Of a stretch of DNA of 61,993 nucleotides, positions 29,574-37,389 are shown piece after piece (position 1 is the stretch's first letter; each line of letters starts with the position of its first letter). The notes under the pieces were generated by a model. It worked only from the letters and a program-made list of their open reading frames with translations, did not search any database and was not told where the DNA came from. Made by a program: the position numbers and the translations under genes. This DNA is from Nocardia exalbida NBRC 100660 (GTDB taxonomy: Bacteria; Actinomycetota; Actinomycetes; Mycobacteriales; Mycobacteriaceae). The DNA is taken from NCBI RefSeq assembly GCF_000308575.1, contig NZ_BAFZ01000107.1, forward strand, positions 1 to 61,993, written 5' to 3'.

Positions 29574-31160
29574 GCCGGGCGTTTCAGCCACCGCCCGCAG
29601 CTCACAGCGTCCGGAGTGCCGTGCCCACACGACATCATCCTGACGGCACGTGTAGCTCGAACCTCGAAGTACGAAGGCACATCGCGCCACTGTCGAGCGC
29701 CCGGGTTCAACTGAGCGAATCCACCGCTGCTTTGCATAATCCATGCTGTGTGGCTCAGATTTCTTGCACAGCAATAATTTCGGGTCAGGGGGCCGGAAGT
29801 GACCAAATACGAGATGGACGGCGTGTGGACGACGCCGCGATTCCGCAAGTTGCTCGCCGAAGGGCAGCCCGGACAAGCCCTCGCCCTCGTCCGCAAGGAA
29901 ATGGGACTCTCCCAAGCCGACTTCGGCGCCCTCCTGCATTGGGACCGCACCCACGCGGGGCGGGTGGAACGCGGAGAAGTGGGGACCATCTTCGACATTC
30001 GCGAATTGGTCCGCGCCGCCGACGCACTGGGGGTGCCGCGTAAGGCGTTGCTTCCAATCTTGCTGGGACCGGTTGATCCGAGGACCATCGAAGACGGGGG
30101 TAAAGGAGCCGACGACATGGACCGCAGACAATTCGGCCTGGCAGCGACGATCACTACGATGGCCGCCAGCGCCCCGGCACCTTCCGCGTCATTCCAGGTC
30201 GGGTCCGGCCATGTGAACTACTTCCAGACGCTGACTCGGCGCATGTGGAATCACGACAATCACTTCGGTGGCGGGGACATCGCCGAGTTCGCCCTCCGTC
30301 AATACGGTTTGGCTCGTCGCCTGCTGGACCACGGCGTGTATGGCCGACACACCGGCCTCTGCCTGTTGACCGAGACGAGCCGCCTTGCGCGCTGCGCTGG
30401 TTGGCTCTGCCTGGACGCTGGGCGCATCACTGTCGCGCGGCGGTGCTACATCGAAGCGGTGTTGATGGCCGAGCAGGCCGACAACGACGAACTGCTCGCC
30501 AACGCGCTGGCCAGCTTGACGTTTCTGACCACCGAGAGACCGGCCAGCCGAGAACCGGTGCGCCTGGCGCAGCGCGCCAGCCATCTGGCTCGTCGCATCC
30601 CGTCGGCTCGGCTGAACGCGGTCCGGTCCGCCCGTGAAGCCGTGGCGCACGCGGCAATCGGGGAACGACAGGATTTCGAGCAGGCGATGACTCGTGCCTG
30701 GCGTGAGGTCGATCGTGGACTCGACGATGTCGACGAGCCGGTCTGGCTGCATCACGTCACACCGACCGAAATCAGATCGATCGAGGCACGCGGCCGCGTC
30801 TATTTGGGACAGCACGACCGGGCAGTCGGCACCTACCGCGACACGATCGGTGACGGCGGCACCCAGCGTCCGCGCGACGAAGCGTCGTACCGCACCTACT
30901 ACGCCGCCGCCCTCGCCGGCCTCGGCGACACCACCTCCGCGATCACCGAAGCCCACACCGCCCTCACCCTGCTGGAAGGCCCGGTCAACTCACCACGCCT
31001 CCTGACCGAACTACGCCCCGTCCGCACAGCCGCCGACCACACACACAGCGACGACGCCCAACACTTCCGCCTTCGATTCGACACCCTCACCCGCACCGCA
31101 TGACCCGAACGCCCCGCACCGCCCGTTTAAGCCAGCACCGCAGCTCGCAGTGCCGATTCT
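29574..31160 (+). repeat. tandem duplication unit 2 and remnant of a third junction
   Basis: The second unit starts 1.56 kb after the first. After the second regulator the same junction motif reappears in degraded form (GCCCGTTTAAGCCAGCACCG near 31120, compared with GGGCGTTTCAGCCACCGCCC near 29578). The array may therefore once have continued. Confidence 0.75.
29799..31103 (+). CDS. XRE-type HTH-TPR regulator, copy 2
   Basis: This is a 434-residue paralogue of the 28243 gene with the same plan: HTH at residues ~26-83, an MDRRQFGLAAT linker near residue 108, then TPR-like helices. The GTG start at 29799 follows AGGGGGCCGGAA. The DNA-binding part is the same as in copy 1, so both probably recognise the same operators. 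The middle of the protein has diverged to clearly different residues (HMWNHDNHFGGGDIAEFA here, RLWEHDNQHGGGGAFDYA in copy 1), so they may respond to different signals. The C-terminal 72 residues are again the same. The upstream 239 bp are homologous to the DNA upstream of copy 1 at their far end, but the promoter-proximal part differs. Confidence 0.9.
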   Translation: MTKYEMDGVWTTPRFRKLLAEGQPGQALALVRKEMGLSQADFGALLHWDRTHAGRVERGEVGTIFDIRELVRAADALGVPRKALLPILLGPVDPRTIEDGGKGADDMDRRQFGLAATITTMAASAPAPSASFQVGSGHVNYFQTLTRRMWNHDNHFGGGDIAEFALRQYGLARRLLDHGVYGRHTGLCLLTETSRLARCAGWLCLDAGRITVARRCYIEAVLMAEQADNDELLANALASLTFLTTERPASREPVRLAQRASHLARRIPSARLNAVRSAREAVAHAAIGERQDFEQAMTRAWREVDRGLDDVDEPVWLHHVTPTEIRSIEARGRVYLGQHDRAVGTYRDTIGDGGTQRPRDEASYRTYYAAALAGLGDTTSAITEAHTALTLLEGPVNSPRLLTELRPVRTAADHTHSDDAQHFRLRFDTLTRTA

Positions 31161-31239
31161 GAGCGGATTCTCGGCTCCGACCACCCAGCACCTGAAATCG
31201 AGGTGAACGCGGCCAGCGGGACTGTGGATTGCTCCTCTG

Positions 31240-31428
31240 TCAAGCAGCGGTGGGAGTTTCGGCTGACGGGTGATCGAGGTCGGCGATCATCGCGCGGTAG
31301 ACGACGTCGGAGAGCCGGCGTTTGAGGATCCGCAGCGCAGGATTGGTCGAGCCGGCCGCGGTCAACGCGTCGTGTTGTGCTTCGGGATGCTGATCGCGCG
31401 TCGAGACGCGCCCGTAGCCGATTCGCAC
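31240..31428 (-). pseudogene. chimeric remnant: serine resolvase N-terminus fused to IS110-like transposase C-terminus
   Basis: From GTG 31428, about 26 residues match the start of Tn3-type serine resolvases (VRIGYGRVSTRDQHPEAQHD), including the GYxRVS active-site motif. At 31351-31350 the frame passes without a stop into NPALRILKRRLSDVVYRAM, which looks like the extreme C terminus of IS110/IS1111-family transposases, and then stops at 31240. Neither enzyme is complete. The frame is open on the 5' side to 31554, but without family resemblance. This appears to be a deletion scar joining two mobile-element genes. Confidence 0.7.
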
Positions 31429-31708
31429 GCGGCGCAGCGTATCGCCAACCCTCGATAGGTTGACATTGCCGCGTACACGGCAACCTTTACACAATCGTCC
31501 TGGACAAACGTGTTGCCGCCGAGGGTGTCTCGCGATCGATCGTTTTCGACGCACACCGGTGCAGTGCGATCAGGCTCGGGCAATGACGCAATACGCGGGC
31601 AACTCCATCGTCATGGCGCATCCCAGCGCGATCCTGCTTTGCGAGGGGCTCGAATCGATCTACCGCCCGGCGGACGACGACAGCGCGGTGGGCCTGCGCC
31701 AGAGTTGG
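31429..31708. other. remnant-rich stretch without a supported gene
   Basis: No intact gene is visible. A short plus-strand frame (ending 31726, YAGNSIVMAHPSAILLCEGL) has protein-like composition and could be another gene fragment. Together with the chimeric remnant it marks a decayed mobile-DNA patch. Confidence 0.4.
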
Positions 31709-31748
31709 TTGCATAACGATAGTTAGGCACGTACTGTCACTATCGTGA
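31709..31748 (+). promoter_or_regulatory. leaderless promoter and operator of the HxlR gene
   Basis: TTGCAT (31709-31714) and TACTGT (31732-31737) are 17 bp apart and place the start on GTG 31745. CGATAGT (31717-31723) and ACTATCG (31739-31745) form a perfect inverted repeat with a 15-bp gap, extendable to 9 of 10 matching bases per arm. It overlaps promoter and start codon, so autoregulation by HxlR is likely. Confidence 0.65.
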
Positions 31749-32254
31749 CGCAACGGACTAGTTACTTGGGCATGGAGTGTCCGGTCGCCCGCAGCCTCGA
31801 GGAAGTCGGGGAGTGGTGGAGCATTCTGATCCTGCGGGACGCCATGTTGGGCTTGCGCAGGTTCGACGAGTTTCAGCGCAGCCTCGGTGTGGCACCCACC
31901 ACGTTGACCAGGCGGTTAACCGCCTTGGTGGAGAACGGCCTTCTAGTCAGGCACCGCTACAGTCAGCGACCGCCGCGCGACGAATATGTCCTCACAGACA
32001 AAGGCCGCGACTTTCACCCCGTCGTGGTGGCCCTGCTCGCTTGGGGCAACCGCCACCTGGCGGGCCCGGCAGGACCGGCTCTCGTACTCATCGACCGCGA
32101 CAACGGCGCAGTCATGGACCCGATAGTCGTCGATGCCGCCACCCGAGAACCCATCGCCCAACGGCGAGCCGTTCTGACCGCAGGCCCCGGAGCGGGGCCG
32201 GAAATTCACGAGCGCCTGAGAATAGCCGCGCAGCGACGCAAGGCAAATGGATAG
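31745..32254 (+). CDS. HxlR-family winged-helix regulator
   Basis: This 169-residue regulator has the HxlR hallmarks: CPVARSLEEVGEWWSILILRDAMLGLRRFDEFQRSLGVAPTTL at residues ~12-55, followed by LTRRLTALVENGLLVRHRYSQRPPRDEYVLTDKGRDF. The cysteine at residue 12 is the position that senses quinones or electrophiles in several HxlR/YodB-type members. The GTG start has no leader. It is followed after 8 bp by an NmrA-type gene with which it probably forms an operon, an arrangement typical of redox- or quinone-responsive pairs. Confidence 0.9.
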   Translation: MTQRTSYLGMECPVARSLEEVGEWWSILILRDAMLGLRRFDEFQRSLGVAPTTLTRRLTALVENGLLVRHRYSQRPPRDEYVLTDKGRDFHPVVVALLAWGNRHLAGPAGPALVLIDRDNGAVMDPIVVDAATREPIAQRRAVLTAGPGAGPEIHERLRIAAQRRKANG

Positions 32255-32262
32255 GAGAACCG

Positions 32263-33201
32263 ATGAACCAGCCCGCCAAGCCGATCCTCGTCACCGGTGC
32301 GACAGGCCGCCACGGCGGCACCGGCCGGTATGTGGTGCGTCGCCTACTGGAGGAAGGCCATGACGTCCGGGTGCTCACTCGCGCGTTGACCGAGCACACG
32401 ACGTACCTGGCGTCGCAGGGGGCCGAGATCGTAGTCGGCGACCTGCACAACCGGGCGAGCCTGGTCCCGGCATTGGACGGTGTCGATTTGATCTACCTGA
32501 CCTACCCCATCGCCGACGGGGTGATCCCGGCGGCTGCCAACTTCGCCGCCGCTGTACGACAGGTCGGCCGCTCGCCGCGAGTGGTGGTGATGTCGATGGG
32601 CCCCGCGTTCCCCGACAGCCCCAGCCATCTCGGCCGTGCGCAATGGCTGGCCGAGGAAGTCCTCACCTGGGCGGGGATCGATCTGCTGATACTGCGTATC
32701 ACGGCGTTGTTCCACGAGAATGTGGCAGTCCTGCACGCCCAGTCGATCCGCGAGAACAACACCTTCGGTAATAGTTTCGGAGACGCGCCGGCACCGTGGA
32801 TCGCGGGCAGGGACGCGGCAGAGCTGGCGGTAACCGCCCTGCTGCACCCGGAGCGATTCTCCGGCGCCATCGTCGAGCGACTGAGTGGCTCCGAGATCGC
32901 CTCGCATACCGAACTGGCCGGCGTGCTCTCCGCGGAGCTGGGACGACCGGTGCGTTTCGAGGGGATATCCAGCCAGGCGTGGCAGGACGACTTGACCGCG
33001 CTTGCCGCGGCGCAGCAGGGCACGATGATCAACGCCGATATGGCCGCACACATCAGCGCGGTCGGGGCGGCTATCCAGGCGGCCGGAGCACCGACATTGC
33101 CCGCCGACCCGGTCGGCCTCGAGCGGTTGATCGGCCGACGACCGTTTACATTCGCCGAGTTCGCCCATGAGCAGCGTGAATTGTTCGATCCCGCCTACTG
33201 A
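32263..33201 (+). CDS. NmrA-family NAD(P)-binding protein
   Basis: This 312-residue Rossmann-fold protein of the atypical short-chain dehydrogenase (NmrA/QOR2) group has the nucleotide-binding ILVTGATGRHGGTGRYVVRRLLEEGHDVRVLTR at the N terminus. VVVGDLHNRASLVPALDGVDLIYL and VVVMSMGP follow. The catalytic YxxxK of classical SDRs is absent, as in NmrA-like proteins, which act as quinone reductases or redox sensors. The start ATG at 32263 follows TAGGAGAAC. A frame open upstream to 31777 overlaps the HxlR gene and is ignored. Cotranscription with HxlR is likely. Confidence 0.88.
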   Translation: MNQPAKPILVTGATGRHGGTGRYVVRRLLEEGHDVRVLTRALTEHTTYLASQGAEIVVGDLHNRASLVPALDGVDLIYLTYPIADGVIPAAANFAAAVRQVGRSPRVVVMSMGPAFPDSPSHLGRAQWLAEEVLTWAGIDLLILRITALFHENVAVLHAQSIRENNTFGNSFGDAPAPWIAGRDAAELAVTALLHPERFSGAIVERLSGSEIASHTELAGVLSAELGRPVRFEGISSQAWQDDLTALAAAQQGTMINADMAAHISAVGAAIQAAGAPTLPADPVGLERLIGRRPFTFAEFAHEQRELFDPAY

Positions 33202-33299
33202 CGTACCCGCCGCAGCCGGTCTGGGTGCGCCTTCTGCTCATCAAGGCGTGACACAGAGAAGAGCCCTTGGATCCACAGTCCCCTCGATGCGGGCCGGGT

Positions 33300-33902
33300 T
33301 CAGGCCGGTCGTCGTCGCACGGCGTCGGAGATGACTGCTGCGACGAACTTTTCGACTGCCGCTGTAGTCGGGGGGCCGGGGTCGCGGTCTGTGAACAACA
33401 GGTGGGCGCCACCGACCAGGGAGAGGGTCAGTGAGTCGATGTCCGCGTCGGCGGCGATGCGGCCCCGTTCGCGCTCGTCGGTCAGGTAAGTGGAGATCGC
33501 GGTCGTCGCCTCGGCGAGGATCGCCATGCCGCCGCCGGGCCTGGCTTGCCGCAGTCGGGCGCGCAGTTCGTCGCGGAAGGTGATGAGCGGGATGATCGCC
33601 AGCGGCACGGGGCCGAACAGAATGGTCAGAGCGCCGGTCAGATTGGCGGCCACCGTGCCGGAGCCCGCGGAGGCGCATAGCGCACCGGCCTGCGCTTCGA
33701 GCCGCGCGGCCCGATCGAGCACGAGATCGGTGAGGAAAGTGTCGAAGTCGGTGAAGTGCCGGTGCAGAACGCCTTTGGCGCAGCCCGCCTCGTCGGTGAC
33801 AGCCCGGCTGGTCAGCCCGTTCGGCCCGTCGCGCAGCAGCACGCGCTCGGCGGCGTCGAACAGTTGCTGCCGCGCGTCGCGAAGGTGCATCCCGGTCGGC
33901 AC
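33300..33902 (-). CDS. TetR-family repressor
   Basis: This 200-residue protein has the TetR DNA-binding domain at residues ~9-56 (RQQLFDAAERVLLRDGPNGLTSRAVTDEAGCAKGVLHRHFTDFDTFLTDL), followed by a helical ligand domain. It is divergent from the methyltransferase gene at 33974. The 71 bp between them hold two strong palindromes, the likely operators for both genes. The start ATG at 33902 was taken. A second in-frame ATG at residue 5 (MHLRD) is also plausible. Confidence 0.9.
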   Translation of the reverse strand: MPTGMHLRDARQQLFDAAERVLLRDGPNGLTSRAVTDEAGCAKGVLHRHFTDFDTFLTDLVLDRAARLEAQAGALCASAGSGTVAANLTGALTILFGPVPLAIIPLITFRDELRARLRQARPGGGMAILAEATTAISTYLTDERERGRIAADADIDSLTLSLVGGAHLLFTDRDPGPPTTAAVEKFVAAVISDAVRRRPA

Positions 33903-33945
33903 TCACCAATCCTCTCGTGCGTAGATCCAGCGGCATTATTGCTCA

Positions 33946-33981
33946 GTGGGCATGCGCCCACTAAGGTGGGCGCATGCCCAC
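33946..33981. promoter_or_regulatory. twin 16-bp palindromic operators between tetR and methyltransferase
   Basis: GTGGGCATGCGCCCAC (33946-33961), TAAG, then GTGGGCGCATGCCCAC (33966-33981). The two halves are exact reverse complements, and each half is itself a GTGGGC/GCCCAC palindrome. Centres are 20 bp apart, about two helical turns, as expected for two TetR dimers on one face. Confidence 0.8.
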
Positions 33982-34801
33982 AATGCCGCAGGAGCAACCA
34001 GCACCGCCCCCGGCGCAGCCGGGACAGTTCCAGCAGATGGCCGTGTCGTTCGGGTTGGACACACAGCGCTACGACCAGGCCCGGCCCGCCTACCCCGACG
34101 CATTGGTGGCGCGAATCCTCGCCGAGGCCCCGGGGACGGACGTGCTCGACGTGGGCTGCGGTACCGGCATCGCCGGTCGCCAGTTCCAAGCCGCAGGGTG
34201 CACGGTGCTCGGCGTGGAACCCGATGCGCGGATGGCCGACTTCGCGCGAGCCCGCGGGCTGCGGGTCGAGGTGGCGACCTTCGAGGCATGGCAGCCGGGC
34301 GACCGGATGTTCGACGCGGTGATCGCCGCTCAGTCGTGGCATTGGGTGGACCCGGGCACCGGTGCCGCGAAGGCGGCCGGCGTGCTGCGTCCAGGGGGAC
34401 GGCTGGCGATCTTCGGGCACGTGTACGAGCCACCCGCCGAAGTCGCGGAACCGTTCGCCGCCGCCTACCGGCGGGTCGCGCCGGACTCCCCGTTCAGCGG
34501 CCAACCGGCTCGGCGCCCCCTCGAGCTCTACCAAGCGGGATACGCGAAATTCGCCGACCAGATCCGCGAGACCGAACTATTCGGAGATCCCGAACAGTGG
34601 CGATTCGACTGGCAGCAGCCCTATACGCGCGACCAATGGCTCGAGCTGCTCCCCACCACAGGCGGCCTCACCCCACTGCGTGCCGATCAGCTGGCCGAGA
34701 TACTGGACGCGGTCGGCGCCGCCATCGACTCGCTGGGCGGATCCTTCACGATGGACTACACCACCCTGGCCGCGACCGCCGCACGCGCAGACACTCCCTG
34801 A
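33974..34801 (+). CDS. class I SAM-dependent methyltransferase
   Basis: This 275-residue Rossmann methyltransferase of the UbiE/Methyltransf_11 type has DVLDVGCGTGIAGRQF as SAM-binding motif I (residue ~57), VEPDARMADFAR as the acidic loop and FDAVIAAQSWHWVDPG as motif II. The AQSWHW version is common in actinobacterial small-molecule methyltransferases, but the substrate is unknown. ATG 33974 lies inside the second palindrome. ATG 33983 (MPQEQPAP) directly after it is at least as likely, which would leave a very short or no leader. Expression is probably controlled by the divergent TetR. Confidence 0.88.
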   Translation: MPTMPQEQPAPPPAQPGQFQQMAVSFGLDTQRYDQARPAYPDALVARILAEAPGTDVLDVGCGTGIAGRQFQAAGCTVLGVEPDARMADFARARGLRVEVATFEAWQPGDRMFDAVIAAQSWHWVDPGTGAAKAAGVLRPGGRLAIFGHVYEPPAEVAEPFAAAYRRVAPDSPFSGQPARRPLELYQAGYAKFADQIRETELFGDPEQWRFDWQQPYTRDQWLELLPTTGGLTPLRADQLAEILDAVGAAIDSLGGSFTMDYTTLAATAARADTP

Positions 34802-34819
34802 CGGCCGCGCTCGGCACCG

Positions 34820-34887
34820 CGCGAAGCTACTTCGCGGCTCGGGCCGGCTCCAGGATCGCGGGGCCGCCACGGGGGGGGGCGGCCCCG
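34820..34887. terminator. two hairpins between convergent genes
   Basis: CGCGAAG-CTA-CTTCGCG (34820-34836) is followed by CGGGGCCGCC ... GGCGGCCCCG (34859-34887, 10-bp stem, 9-base loop with a G-run). They lie between the convergent methyltransferase and LysR genes. No U-tract is seen, as is usual in these bacteria. Confidence 0.6.
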
Positions 34888-34951
34888 TCCGGGTAGCCGT
34901 CGACCGCGCACGTGGGCGACGACGCCGAGCACTCCCGATGACCAGCGAGTC

Positions 34952-35863
34952 TCAGCGCGGGCGGCCGAGCAGGGTGTCGCGCCGGTCGGCCACCATGGCG
35001 CGGATCGCCGTGACGACGGCGGCCACTTCCGGGCGGCGGAGGGTTTCGGTGCGGGCAACGAGCCAGTAGCCGAGCGTGACGGTCACCGAATCGGCGAGGA
35101 CGCGAACGAGATCCGCGTGCCGGTCGGCCATGAAGCAGGGCAGCAGGCCCAGACCGGCGGCGGCGCGGGTGGCTTCCACGTGCACGAAAACGTTGGTGGA
35201 GGTGACCGATTCGCGCATCGCGGGCACGAAGCTGGAGGCCAGGTCGAGATCGTCGACTTGCAGCATGGAATCGATGAAGTACACCAGCGGATACCGCGCC
35301 AGATCGTCGATGGTGGCGGGCGCGCCGTGTTCGCGCAGGTATTCGCGGGAGCCGTACAGGCCCAGGCAGTAGTCGGCCAGATGCGTGGCGGTGGCGCGGT
35401 GCACCTGCGGCTCCCCCACGACTATCTCGAGGTCCAGGCCCGATCGCTGCTGCGACGCGCGCCGGGTGGTCGCCACAATCTCGACCGAGATCTTCGGATG
35501 CCGCCGCTGCACCTCGGCGGCGGCGGGCGCGGCGATGTAGGCGCTGAAGCCGTCGGTCGCCGAGACCCGGACCACGCCCTCCAGGTTGCCGCCGGCGTCG
35601 GCGGCCAGCGATTTCACCGCCGACTCCACCGCCTCGGCCGCGGCAAGGGCCGCCCTGCCGAGATCGGTAAGTTCCCAGCCACCGGTGACCCTGGTGAGCA
35701 CTCGGCCGCCGAGCGTCTGCTCCAAGGCGGCGATGCGCCGGGAGATGGTGGTGTGGTTGATGCCGAGTTCTTCGGCGGCCGTGACGAATCGGCCCGACCG
35801 CCCCACAGCCAGGAGTACGAGGAGGTCGTCGGCACTGGGACGACCAGGCGACGCCGGACGCAT
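34952..35863 (-). CDS. LysR-family transcriptional regulator
   Basis: This 303-residue LysR protein has an HTH at residues ~11-68 (LLVLLAVGRSGRFVTAAEELGINHTTISRRIAALEQTLGGRVLTR) and a substrate-binding domain to the end. The frame is open 42 codons further up, but ATG 35863 begins the family's normal N terminus and sits just after a palindrome, so it is preferred. It is divergent from the transporter and hydroxybutyrate dehydrogenase genes, the usual place for a LysR activator of a catabolic operon. Its co-inducer would then be 3-hydroxybutyrate, acetoacetate or a related acid (inference). Confidence 0.9.
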   Translation of the reverse strand: MRPASPGRPSADDLLVLLAVGRSGRFVTAAEELGINHTTISRRIAALEQTLGGRVLTRVTGGWELTDLGRAALAAAEAVESAVKSLAADAGGNLEGVVRVSATDGFSAYIAAPAAAEVQRRHPKISVEIVATTRRASQQRSGLDLEIVVGEPQVHRATATHLADYCLGLYGSREYLREHGAPATIDDLARYPLVYFIDSMLQVDDLDLASSFVPAMRESVTSTNVFVHVEATRAAAGLGLLPCFMADRHADLVRVLADSVTVTLGYWLVARTETLRRPEVAAVVTAIRAMVADRRDTLLGRPR

Positions 35864-35864
35864 A

Positions 35865-35880
35865 TCTGCATCTTTGCAGA
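35865..35880. promoter_or_regulatory. palindrome at the LysR start, candidate LysR site
   Basis: TCTGCA-TCTT-TGCAGA lies immediately upstream of the LysR ATG in the lysR-transporter intergenic region. Related half-sites (GCACTGCAC, TCTGCAC, GGTGCAG) follow up to 35938. Confidence 0.55.
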
Positions 35881-36003
35881 GAGGCACTGCACAAATGGTC
35901 ATTGCGGCACGATTCGTCTGCACTAATACTCGGTGCAGCCAAGCATTGTGGGGGCCGTCACATCGAGAACGAAGTGTGGCCCCCGGCACGAAGGAGAAGT
36001 GCG

Positions 36004-37389
36004 ATGAGGGAGCACAGCGCCGCAGCGACCGCGGCGGCGGATTCGGGCGCGACGACCAGTGGCTTGCGCCGCGTGGTGGCCGCGTCGATGGCGGGCACGA
36101 TCGTGGAGTGGTACGAGTTCTTCCTCTACGGCACCGCCGCCACGCTGGTATTCAGCAAGGTGTTCTTCGCCAAGGACACCAGCGACCTGGACGCCATCCT
36201 GGCCGCGTTCGTGACCTACGCGGTCGGCTTCGCGGCGCGTCCGCTCGGCGGCGTGGTCTTCGGGCACTTCGGCGACAAATACGGCCGTAAGAAGCTGCTG
36301 CAATTCAGCCTGGTACTGGTGGGCAGCGCGACCTTCCTGATGGGCTGCCTGCCCACCTTCGGACAGATCGGCTACTGGGCGCCCGCGCTGCTGGTCGCCC
36401 TGCGCTTCATCCAGGGTTTCGCGGTCGGCGGTGAGTGGGGCGGCGCGGTGCTGCTGGTCGCCGAACACAGCCCGAGCCGCAGCCGCGGATTCTGGGCGAG
36501 CTGGCCGCAGGCGGGCGTGCCCGCGGGCAATCTGCTGGCGACCGTGGTGCTGCTGGTGCTGACCTCCACGCTGTCGGACGAGGCGTTCCTCGGCTGGGGC
36601 TGGCGGGTGGCGTTCTGGCTGTCCGCGGTGGTGGTGCTGATCGGCTACTACATCCGCACGAAGATCACCGACGCGCCCATCTTCGTCGCGGCGCAGCGGG
36701 AGGCCGAGCGGATCGAGGCGACCTCGCTGAGCGTGGTCGAGGTGCTGCGCCGCTACCCGCGCGGCGTGCTCACCGCGATGGGGCTGCGTTTCGGCGAGAA
36801 CGTCATGTACTACCTGGTGGTGACGTTCACGATCACCTATCTCAAGGTCGAGGTACACGCCGACACCCAGGTGATCCTGTGGTGGCTGCTCGCCGCGCAC
36901 GCCGTGCACTTCGTGACGATCCCGCTGGTGGGCAACCTGTCCGACCGCTTCGGCAGGCGACCGGTCTACCTGGTCGGCGCGCTGGCCGCGGGCACCTGGG
37001 GCTTCTTCGCCTTCCCGATGATGGACAGCGGCCACAACGCGGTCATCATGTCCGCCATCATCATCGGCCTGATCTTCCACGCCTTCATGTACGCCGGGCA
37101 GCCCGCGATCATGGCCGAGATGTTCCCCACCCGGATGCGCTATTCCGGCGTGTCCCTCGGCTATCAGGTGACCTCGATCGTGGCCGGTTCGCTCGCGCCG
37201 ATCATCGCCGTCCGCCTGCTGAACACCTATCACTCCGCGGTGCCGATCGCCTGGTACCTGGCGGGCGCCGCGGCGGTGAGCGCGATCGCCGTGCTCGCCG
37301 CACGAGAGACGAAGGGACTGACCTTGGAAAGCATCGATCACGCCGACGCCGAGACCCTCGGCGCGCGGACCGAAGTGACCGTGCGATGA
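36004..37389 (+). CDS. MHS-family (metabolite:H+ symporter) MFS transporter
   Basis: This 461-residue membrane protein has about 12 predicted membrane segments. It shows the MHS signatures VVAASMAGTIVEWYEFFLYGTAA at the first helix, RPLGGVVFGHFGDKYGRKK in loop 2-3, RFIQGFAVGGEWGGAVLLVAEHSP and NLSDRFGRRPVYLVGAL. This family imports small carboxylates and related compounds with protons. ATG 36004 follows AAGGAG. The stop overlaps the next start (ATGA), so it is coupled to the 3-hydroxybutyrate dehydrogenase and may import 3-hydroxybutyrate or another short acid (inference). Confidence 0.92.
   Translation: MREHSAAATAAADSGATTSGLRRVVAASMAGTIVEWYEFFLYGTAATLVFSKVFFAKDTSDLDAILAAFVTYAVGFAARPLGGVVFGHFGDKYGRKKLLQFSLVLVGSATFLMGCLPTFGQIGYWAPALLVALRFIQGFAVGGEWGGAVLLVAEHSPSRSRGFWASWPQAGVPAGNLLATVVLLVLTSTLSDEAFLGWGWRVAFWLSAVVVLIGYYIRTKITDAPIFVAAQREAERIEATSLSVVEVLRRYPRGVLTAMGLRFGENVMYYLVVTFTITYLKVEVHADTQVILWWLLAAHAVHFVTIPLVGNLSDRFGRRPVYLVGALAAGTWGFFAFPMMDSGHNAVIMSAIIIGLIFHAFMYAGQPAIMAEMFPTRMRYSGVSLGYQVTSIVAGSLAPIIAVRLLNTYHSAVPIAWYLAGAAAVSAIAVLAARETKGLTLESIDHADAETLGARTEVTVR

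Noticed and set aside
35864..35989. Longer LysR start
   Set aside because: It would add 42 residues before the conserved HTH and place the palindrome inside the gene.
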